A DNA stretch of 64,000 bases from Desulfosarcina ovata subsp. ovata. Its GTDB lineage: Bacteria; Desulfobacterota; Desulfobacteria; Desulfobacterales; Desulfosarcinaceae. Both the position numbers and the translations under genes were made by a program. The notes below the pieces were generated by a model. That model had not been told where the DNA came from, did not search any database, and was given only the letters and a program-made list of their open reading frames with translations. Each line of letters starts with the position of its first letter. Within the stretch, counting starts at the first letter, position 1. The stretch spans positions 2,418,001 through 2,482,000 of the forward strand of contig NZ_AP021879.1 of NCBI RefSeq assembly GCF_009689005.1. Direction: 5' to 3'. This document shows, piece after piece, positions 57,561-64,000 of this stretch.

Positions 57561-58379
57561 TCAGGGGGCCAAGGGCAGTTCAAGAACCATGGGCAGCGAC
57601 AGACAGAAGGTGGCCCCCGTGCTCCGGCCGGCCTTCAGCGTGATGTCCCCACCCAGACGGCGGGCCATCACCCGCGCACCGGCCAATCCCAGCCCATGGC
57701 TGCTGCGGGATGACAAGCTGCAGGCGTTGACCCGGGTGTAGCATTTGAAAATCAACTCATGATTCTCCTTCTCTACCCCTGGACCGTCGTCGGCCACCTC
57801 GAGAACGATGCGGCCATCGTAGCAGCCCAGGGTGATATCGAGACGGCGGCGGCGGTACTGCAGGGCATTTTTAATCAGGTTGCCCACGATCTGCCGGAAC
57901 TTGTTTTCATCCTGGAGCAATTCGAGGTCACTGGCGCTGGCGGAACAGACAACGGCGATACCATGGTCATCGAGCGTAGCGGCACCCAACCGTTTCTCAC
58001 CAGTCGTTCCCAGCGTTTCCCAGAGATGCGGTTCGGTTGTCTCCAGTGCCTCGGCCAGGGCCTGATCGATTGCCGCCAGGGCATTGAAACGGCAGCACTG
58101 AAGGCAGCCCGCATCGGCGCGTCCGACTTCAAGAAGATCGGCCATCAGACCGCGGGCCTTTTTAGAACTGCGCAGGGCCCGCACGAGTGTCTTTTCCTGT
58201 TTGGCGGTCAGCGGGCCATATTTCTCCCTACGTTCCAGCAGCATCCGCAGTGCGGTTTCAATGACGGAGATGGGATCCTTCAACTCATGGATGATAAACT
58301 CCACGTCGATGCCGTCAAAAAAACGGTCGCCGGCCATCTCGGGGGCATTGATTTTTTTTTCTGAGGGTGGGTTCTTCAT
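57561..58379 (-). CDS. Soluble histidine kinase
   Basis: A 272-residue kinase core without a sensor domain. HisKA has FIIHELKDPISVI (the phospho-acceptor His) and the ATPase has NLIKNALQYRR (N box), EVADDGPGVEKE and SSHGLGLAGARVMA (G2 box). The start at 58379 is chosen; the frame continues upstream into the family-B element, where the reading is only transposon sequence. ATGs at 58415 or 58424 are possible. It probably signals to the response regulator at 56882. The cysteines in AGCLQCCRF are notable. Confidence 0.85.
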   Translation of the reverse strand: MKNPPSEKKINAPEMAGDRFFDGIDVEFIIHELKDPISVIETALRMLLERREKYGPLTAKQEKTLVRALRSSKKARGLMADLLEVGRADAGCLQCCRFNALAAIDQALAEALETTEPHLWETLGTTGEKRLGAATLDDHGIAVVCSASASDLELLQDENKFRQIVGNLIKNALQYRRRRLDITLGCYDGRIVLEVADDGPGVEKENHELIFKCYTRVNACSLSSRSSHGLGLAGARVMARRLGGDITLKAGRSTGATFCLSLPMVLELPLAP

Positions 58380-58423
58380 CTGGATCTGGCTCTTTTTGGC
58401 GCACGGCAGCAGCATCCGGCTCA

Positions 58424-58530
58424 TATAGCATTCAAGATAATGTTTTTGGGCTGCGTTATCGGTCGTCGCGGTATGGCTTATACAGCTTCCTCCCTCTGGC
58501 CTTGCCAAAAACATTGGCTTAAACACTATA
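58424..58530. mobile_element. Family-B miniature inverted-repeat element, copy 3
   Basis: 107 bases from TATAGCATTCAAGATAATG to CCAAAAACATTGGCTTAAAC plus ACTATA. It lies between two kinase genes, and its right end supplies the TAG stop codon (58526-58528) of the upstream kinase. Confidence 0.8.
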
Positions 58531-60451
58531 TCTGAACACAATCCATCGTCTGGCCCTCGCCTCTGCCTGCTGAGCGCCGGAATAAAATTGTCATGGTGGT
58601 CCCGCCCGAGGCATCACAGTCCGCCGGACTGCGGCAGTGGGCACAACGGTCGATGGCTCCCGGGCACACATCGCTGTCCGACGGAATAAACCGGCAGCGC
58701 CGGGACCGCATCCGAGTCTCAAACCCGTAGCGCTCGGCGAAAATGGTGATTCTGAGCAGGTCAAAGCCCCTGCCGCCGGCATTGAAATCGTACGGCCGAC
58801 GGGACGCATAGGTCATGCTGTCACCGGTGGCAAAGTAGTGATTGAAGATCAGGCGCTGCTTTTCTGCCGTGATGCCCACCCCACTGTCTTTCACGGTAAA
58901 CACCGGGCCGGCGTCGCCACTTTTCACCATCACGGTTACCCGCCCCTGGTCGGGTGTGTTTTCAATGGCGTTTTTCACCAGCCCCTCCACGATTTTTTCC
59001 ATCACCTCAATGGGAATCAGCACCGGATCCACCGGTTCCAGACGGGTCTTCAGGCGAACCCGACGATGGAGAAAGCTGGGCTTCAGGTTTTCCAGGCAGA
59101 CGGCCACCATCCGGTTCAGAACGACCTCTGCGCAGGGGTCGTCCGCCCGGCCGAACTCCCGGTCAATGGTCATCTGAATCACTTCCGGCGACTTGCTGCC
59201 CAAAGGGGCCGATTCGATCAGGGCGGTCAACATGTCGCTGCTGGCGGCCAGTAGGAAGGAGAGCATGCCGTGGGCGCTGTAATTCTTATCGCGGAGCATG
59301 TCCGCGATCTCATACTGCATGTCCAGAAGCCGCCGAAGGTTGCGCTGCATTCGCTCCATGCCCCGGTCCACCAGTCGGTCGTACCCATCGGGGAGGCGTT
59401 TGACCAAAATTTCAAGGGAGGCGGAGAGCACCGATAACGGGGTTTTCAGCTCGTGGGCAAGGTGGTGGATCACCTGTTCCTTGGCACGATTAAGGCTGCG
59501 TACATTCTCATAGGACCGCTTCAGCTCCTCATTGATACGGGCGTTTTCGATGGGCAGGGCAACCAGGTTGGCCACGGCACCCAGAAGATCCACATCGCCC
59601 TGATCAAAGCGTCCCTCCTGTTTGTTCACCGCACAAAGGACCCCGATGACACGATCCTGAAGGTGCATGGGGACATCCAGCATATTCCGGTGGCGGTAGA
59701 CCGCATCCCTGTCCACCTGATCGTAGAAGTGGGCGCTTTTGGTCGTATCATGAACGATCATGGGTTCACCGGTACGGTAGACGTGGCCGGCCACGCCTTT
59801 GTCCACGGGAAAGCGGATCCCCTTCATGCGGCTGCCGATACGGTTGTCGGCATACGAAGCCACCGGGATGTAGAACTCCTGGGTGCGTTCGTCCACCAGG
59901 ATCACCATGGCGCCGGCCACCCGAACCAGTTCCTGGACCTGACCGGTAATATACTCGATCATGCTCTCCAGCTGTGGAAACCGGTACAGGGCGCTGGCGA
60001 TACGCACCAGCATCTGGTTCGTCTCTTCGGCCCGTTTGCGGGCGGTGATGTCGCGCAAGGTAACCACCTGGCCCACCAACCCACCACGACTGTCAAAAAA
60101 AACAGCCCCGTCCACCAGGACGTCCAGGATCCGCCCGTCGCGGGTCAGCCGGCGCGTCTCGTAGTCGTGAAGCACGTTTTCCGTAAACAGCTTTTTCACG
60201 CCGGCCCGGGTGGCAGCCAGTTCACTGTCCGGGACAAAAGGGATGCGCCGACCTTCAAGGTCGCTCAAGGACCAGCCAAAGGTTTTTTCGAACGCCGGAT
60301 TGAGGTAGGTGACCGTACTGTCCGGATTGCCGACGAAAACCGGGTCGGGCAGGAACTCGAGAATGTCACGATAGCGATCTTCGGCCCGGGATTCGTCCAG
60401 ACCGTCGGTGCAGATCGTTGAAAGGCCGGTTTTTGGAGGGGTAGCGGTCAT
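58526..60451 (-). CDS. PAS-GAF histidine kinase with cysteine-rich loop in the ATPase domain
   Basis: A 641-residue soluble sensor kinase. PAS (about 25-140) is followed by GAF (about 155-305, with RIGSRMKGIRFPVDKGVAGH), HisKA with HHLAHELKTPLSVL, and an ATPase with NAIENTPDQG and VKDSGVGITAEKQ. The G2 box is altered (NAGGRGFDLLRI). Before the last strand GGTTMTILF lies an insert with cysteines 586, 596, 603, 606 and 612 (CPGAIDRCAHCRSPADC), possibly a metal or Fe-S site. The final residues and stop come from the family-B element, so the native C-terminus may have been changed. Confidence 0.9.
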   Translation of the reverse strand: MTATPPKTGLSTICTDGLDESRAEDRYRDILEFLPDPVFVGNPDSTVTYLNPAFEKTFGWSLSDLEGRRIPFVPDSELAATRAGVKKLFTENVLHDYETRRLTRDGRILDVLVDGAVFFDSRGGLVGQVVTLRDITARKRAEETNQMLVRIASALYRFPQLESMIEYITGQVQELVRVAGAMVILVDERTQEFYIPVASYADNRIGSRMKGIRFPVDKGVAGHVYRTGEPMIVHDTTKSAHFYDQVDRDAVYRHRNMLDVPMHLQDRVIGVLCAVNKQEGRFDQGDVDLLGAVANLVALPIENARINEELKRSYENVRSLNRAKEQVIHHLAHELKTPLSVLSASLEILVKRLPDGYDRLVDRGMERMQRNLRRLLDMQYEIADMLRDKNYSAHGMLSFLLAASSDMLTALIESAPLGSKSPEVIQMTIDREFGRADDPCAEVVLNRMVAVCLENLKPSFLHRRVRLKTRLEPVDPVLIPIEVMEKIVEGLVKNAIENTPDQGRVTVMVKSGDAGPVFTVKDSGVGITAEKQRLIFNHYFATGDSMTYASRRPYDFNAGGRGFDLLRITIFAERYGFETRMRSRRCRFIPSDSDVCPGAIDRCAHCRSPADCDASGGTTMTILFRRSAGRGEGQTMDCVQI

Positions 60452-60547
60452 CTGGTTTCAGATTGATAAAAACAACTCACCCTGTCAAGCGTTAACCGTG
60501 TTTAAGATATGGACGAACAAAAAGGCACTGCCTGTCGGTTTTTCTTC

Positions 60548-61594
60548 TCATCGGAACTCAGAGGGCCTTTTCAGCCCCTCCTCGATCCGATCCAAAACCG
60601 CTTTTTTCTCTTCGGGGAATTTGTAGCCTTCATAGCTGTGCGAAAACAGAAGCCGCCCCTTTCGGTCCCGCCAGTAGTTGCCGGCATGATCAAAGCAGAC
60701 CCGACCGGTAACCGACAGCGTTTCCATGGTGAGCCGCAGTTCCCGGAGTTGCTCCTCGGCAGTCAACATCTCGAAGGATTGTTCGGCCATCTCCCGGGCC
60801 ATGGGGGTGCCGTCCCAGGGGCGAAACGGACGCGAGCGGATATAATGCGGATCGATCTCGCTGAGCACGCGGGCCGTGTTGGTGGCATGGGTCTGCCACA
60901 GGGCCTTGCCGCCGAGGCCGGGCATCCAGTATTCGGAGAGCTGGAACCCGGCGTCCAGGGCCTTGCGCCCACCCTTGATATGGACTTCGGCCGTGGCGCC
61001 CTTACGAATTTTTTCCAACACCGTGTCGTCGCCGCTCTCCAGGCCCACATGTACTCGGTCCAGACCGGCCTGACGGATGGCCTGGAGTTCCCCGATGGGC
61101 TTCTGCATCAGGGTCTTGGAACGTGCGTAGGAGGTGATCCTTACAATGGAGGGAAAGGTCCGGCGCAGATAGGTCAACACGTCCACCAGCTGGTCGGTTT
61201 TCATGATCAGGCTATTGGCGTCCTGCAAAAAAACGGTCTTTGCGCCGGAGAGCAGCCAGTGGTAAAGCATGGCAAACCCCTGGTGGTAATTCAACTCCGG
61301 GTATTTCCCGATGAGGGCCACGGCGCCCTGGTGGGATACCTCCCCGGGTTGCCCCGACCGCCCGGAAAGGGCCGCCATATCGTCGCGCAGGGCCGCCATG
61401 GCATCGATATCCTTTTTTATTTCAGCAACCGACCGCACCTGAAATTTCTCGGTTTTGTACATGCCGCAGAACGTACAGCGGTTCCATGGACAGTTACGGG
61501 TCAGGCGGACCAGCAGGGAGTTGCTGCCGCCCTCGCTGGGCGGTCGGTAAATACCGGTCTCGAAGTCGTATCTATCAGCAACGGATTTTGTCAT
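60548..61594 (-). CDS. Radical SAM protein of unknown substrate
   Basis: A 348-residue enzyme. I start at 61594 (MTKSVADRYDFETG), with AAGGAG 12 bases ahead; the in-frame ATG at 61669 would add a basic, poorly conserved leader. The cluster motif is CPWNRCTFC (Cys35, Cys40, Cys43), spaced Cx4Cx2C rather than the usual Cx3Cx2C. VHVGLESGDDTVLEKIRKG is the conserved SAM-contact region, as in Elp3/B12-type radical SAM folds. No partner gene suggests a pathway. Confidence 0.85.
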   Translation of the reverse strand: MTKSVADRYDFETGIYRPPSEGGSNSLLVRLTRNCPWNRCTFCGMYKTEKFQVRSVAEIKKDIDAMAALRDDMAALSGRSGQPGEVSHQGAVALIGKYPELNYHQGFAMLYHWLLSGAKTVFLQDANSLIMKTDQLVDVLTYLRRTFPSIVRITSYARSKTLMQKPIGELQAIRQAGLDRVHVGLESGDDTVLEKIRKGATAEVHIKGGRKALDAGFQLSEYWMPGLGGKALWQTHATNTARVLSEIDPHYIRSRPFRPWDGTPMAREMAEQSFEMLTAEEQLRELRLTMETLSVTGRVCFDHAGNYWRDRKGRLLFSHSYEGYKFPEEKKAVLDRIEEGLKRPSEFR

Positions 61595-62060
61595 CTTCGC
61601 ATCTTTCTCCTTGATCCGGCCACCCTTGCAGGCACACTTGGGCCGGAAGATCGTTTTTCGGGGGAACACCCGGACATCGGCAACGGTTCAATGTCAGCAA
61701 TAATCACACATAAAGGGGGGTATTGTCCACCACCGGCAACCCACACGCCACCGGGCAACGATAAAAGCTGATAAATTTGAGGTTTTTACAGGTAAAGAAT
61801 GGAAGACCACATGGCCTCAGGAGATGGAAGGCGCGACAACGTCGGCTGGAATTAAGCATCGGTGGATAGCAGCATGCGTCATGGATGATGCGATCAAGCC
61901 ATCAAAGGGAGCGTTCCCGTGTGTTTGCAACCTTTTTAAATTTCGTATGTTGACTTACCACATTGATCGTTGATTCAAGCGCCAGGGGCGATCGGGCCTC
62001 TGGCGCTGGTTGATGACAACAAGAACGGTTATGTGGCCTGACTGGTATGCAATCCCTTTT
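61595..62060. other. Intergenic region with hairpin after the partial kinase
   Basis: 466 bases without a convincing gene. AGCGCCAG (61978-61985) and CTGGCGCT (62000-62007) form a perfect 8-base stem just beyond the kinase stop and could end or protect its transcript. The rest shows nothing recognised. Confidence 0.5.
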
Positions 62061-64000
62061 CTATGGACAGCCACCTTGGCTGGCTTTATCCAGAACCGTC
62101 CGGACCATTTTTGCCATCTCGGATTTGACAATGGGTTTCATTAAAAGTCCTTTGACTCCGAAAGCGGTAACGTTTTCCTGATTGATTCGCTCACTGAATC
62201 CGGTGCAGATGATGATGGGGATATCCGGTCTGAGCGCGGTAAGCTTACGGGCCAGCTGGTCTCCGGTCATTTTGGGCATGGTCATATCCGAAACGACCAG
62301 ATCGAAAAGGCGGGGATTGGTACGGAACGCCTCCAGGGCCTCGGCACTGCTTGTGAAAGTTGTCACCGTATAGCCAAGGCGTTCAAGCATCTGCTTTTCA
62401 AGCCTGACAATTGACGTTTCGTCGTCAACCAATAGAATTCTCTCATTCCCGTTTGAACAAACGTCTTTTTGTTCAATTATCTCTGCTTTCTCGGATTTTG
62501 CGATGATTGGCAGGTAGACATTGAAGGTCGTTCCGTTACCCCATTTACTGTAAACCTTGATATCCCCCAAATGCTCTTTCAGGATCCCGAAAACCACCGC
62601 AAGCCCGAGCCCGGTTCCCTTACCCTGCTCCTTGGTGGTAAAATAGGGATCGAATATTTTATCGATGATGGCAGGGTTGATTCCATCCCCGGTGTCGGAA
62701 ACGGACAGCAGTGCATATCTGCCCGGCGCAAGGATACTGTCGGGCAGTTCGCCGGCTTCTATGCGAGTCTCTGTCAAACGCACATCAATTTTCCCGCTTT
62801 TCCGTTCAACGGCATGGTAGGCATTTGTAATCAGGTTCATGGCCACCTGATGAATTTGGGTGGGGTGGGCCAGAACCATCGGACAGTCTTGTTGGATATC
62901 CTGGGTGATCTGGATATTCGATGGAATCGTAGAGCGGGTCAGCTTCATCACCTCCCTCAGGATCTGCTGCAGATGAATCGGTATCTTCTTCTGCTCGGAT
63001 TGTCGGCTGAAAGTGAATATCTGATTAACCAGTTCGCTCCCTCTTTTGCCGGCTTTATAGATTTCTTCGATTTTTTCATGTTCGGCGCTTCCAGGAGGAA
63101 GGTCTTCCAGAAGCAATTCAGCCATGCCGACGATGGGAAATAATAGGTTGTTGAAGTCATGGGCGATGCCGCCGGCCAGATTACCGATGGATTCCATTTT
63201 TTGGGCTTGGGCGAGGCGGGCATCCATCTCCTTTAAGTGGGTAATGTCATCATAGACGATCATTTTGGATATCGTACCGTCTTTATGAATCAAAGGAGAA
63301 CTGATTATTTTATAGGTCTTCCCCTGTTGAGGGCTGAAGATCTCTTTTTCCGCCGAAATTCGGCTCTGGATTTTATCGTGCATGCACCAGGAACATTTTG
63401 TTTTCAATCCGTGAATCGCCTCATAGCATCTTTCGCCAGTGGCATCTCTGCCCACCATGTCAATCATGGCCGGATTCATATATTCGATGGTCATCTCCGG
63501 GGAACAGATATAGGACGGGGACTTCATGGAGGCCATTATGGTCAGATATCTATTTTCGCTTTCCGCCAAGCTGTAGGACAGTGCATTCATGGCGCTGGTC
63601 AGTTCACCAATTTCATCATCCGATGGTCTGGGCAGATCGAATGGGTATTTTCCCTCCTTAACGGCCTGAATTGCTTTTTTCTGGGTTTGGATAAACCGGT
63701 CGAAGTATTTCTGGGCCAACCCCCAAAAGAGCAGGTTCATCCCGAATGCGGCGCCCCCCATGAAAACAATGAGATAGAGAAGCAGGTCGGAGCTATTACG
63801 GTTCTTTTCAGAAATCGTGGATAGGACATCGTCGGTCACTTCAAAAAAATGATCCGCCGTTTTTCTGAGAAACGTTCTTCGATCCTGGATGGCCAGATAA
63901 TTCTGATAGTTCTTTTCCAGGTTGCCGATGTACTGATCCAACGTTTCCAGGACGGCGTGGCTGTCACCCAAGTCCTGAACAGCCTGCCGGATTTCCTTTA
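62061..64000 (-). CDS. Hybrid histidine kinase (5' end beyond window)
   Basis: The frame is open to the right edge (visible upstream residues KEIRQAVQDLGDSHAV), so the N-terminus is missing. Visible are a periplasmic helical segment, a membrane helix (DLLLYLIVFMGGAAFGMNLL), HAMP-like PSDDEIGELTSAMNAL, a PAS domain with a CxxC (ERCYEAIHGLKTKCSWCMHD), HisKA with GGIAHDFNNLLFPIVG, an ATPase with GTGLGLAVVFG and a receiver with LVVSDMTMPKMTG. The kinase core is a close paralogue of the kinase at 43380. No regulator is next to it in the window. Confidence 0.92.
   Translation of the reverse strand, partial: KEIRQAVQDLGDSHAVLETLDQYIGNLEKNYQNYLAIQDRRTFLRKTADHFFEVTDDVLSTISEKNRNSSDLLLYLIVFMGGAAFGMNLLFWGLAQKYFDRFIQTQKKAIQAVKEGKYPFDLPRPSDDEIGELTSAMNALSYSLAESENRYLTIMASMKSPSYICSPEMTIEYMNPAMIDMVGRDATGERCYEAIHGLKTKCSWCMHDKIQSRISAEKEIFSPQQGKTYKIISSPLIHKDGTISKMIVYDDITHLKEMDARLAQAQKMESIGNLAGGIAHDFNNLLFPIVGMAELLLEDLPPGSAEHEKIEEIYKAGKRGSELVNQIFTFSRQSEQKKIPIHLQQILREVMKLTRSTIPSNIQITQDIQQDCPMVLAHPTQIHQVAMNLITNAYHAVERKSGKIDVRLTETRIEAGELPDSILAPGRYALLSVSDTGDGINPAIIDKIFDPYFTTKEQGKGTGLGLAVVFGILKEHLGDIKVYSKWGNGTTFNVYLPIIAKSEKAEIIEQKDVCSNGNERILLVDDETSIVRLEKQMLERLGYTVTTFTSSAEALEAFRTNPRLFDLVVSDMTMPKMTGDQLARKLTALRPDIPIIICTGFSERINQENVTAFGVKGLLMKPIVKSEMAKMVRTVLDKASQGGCP

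Noticed and set aside
58380..58541. N-terminal extension of the kinase at 57561 reading FLARPEGGS
   Set aside because: This is translation of the family-B element; the same peptide appears in other copies and is accidental.

Overview
The window looks like a chromosome segment of a Gram-negative deltaproteobacterium (Desulfobacterota), most like the sulfate-reducing Desulfobacterales. I infer this from the housekeeping gene order (leuS-lptE, rpsT, murJ-ftsB, rng-yajC-secD-secF-dprA-topA), the many sigma-54 activators and PAS-type hybrid kinases, and the many short palindromic repeats. No rRNA, tRNA, CRISPR array or prophage was seen. REGION 1 (1-19.2 kb) is a dense, GC-rich housekeeping block. 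On the minus strand run murJ, ftsB, a small TPR-like gene, coaBC and a family-4 uracil-DNA glycosylase cut by the left edge, and separately leuS-lptE. On the plus strand are rpsT, then rng, yajC, secD, secF, dprA, topA, tex and dtd. REGION 2 (19.2-34.9 kb) holds an outer-membrane barrel protein, two sigma-54 activators (one divergent from a CoA-disulfide-reductase-like flavoenzyme, with a probable operator and sigma-54 promoter between them), a MinD-like ATPase, manC-cinA, and two tandem non-canonical Hsp70 genes. REGION 3 (35-50.7 kb) is a signalling island. A PhnD-type periplasmic binding protein gene is split in its signal peptide by a complete IS4-family element with 9-base target duplications. 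It is followed by a hybrid histidine kinase, an NtrC-type regulator, a near-consensus sigma-54 promoter, a small unknown gene, a chemoreceptor, a second hybrid kinase with a 5TM-LYT input domain, a second NtrC-type regulator, and a second chemoreceptor. The first kinase and first chemoreceptor are compositional mosaics: AT-rich sensor halves joined to GC-rich output halves. REGION 4 (50.7-64 kb) has an AbrB-type regulator, a molybdopterin oxidoreductase, a Nudix hydrolase, trmB, small unknown genes, a response regulator with two kinases (one with a cysteine-rich loop in its ATPase domain), a radical SAM protein, and a hybrid kinase cut by the right edge. Several miniature repeat families are scattered through the intergenic spaces. 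Family A (about 99-218 bases, ends CAGGGCAATCGCAT, 10-base target duplications) has three copies. Family B (about 107 bases, ends TATAGNATTCAAGATAATG) has three copies, one of which supplies the stop codon of a kinase gene. A palindrome of about 98 bases has two copies whose stems differ by compensating base changes.
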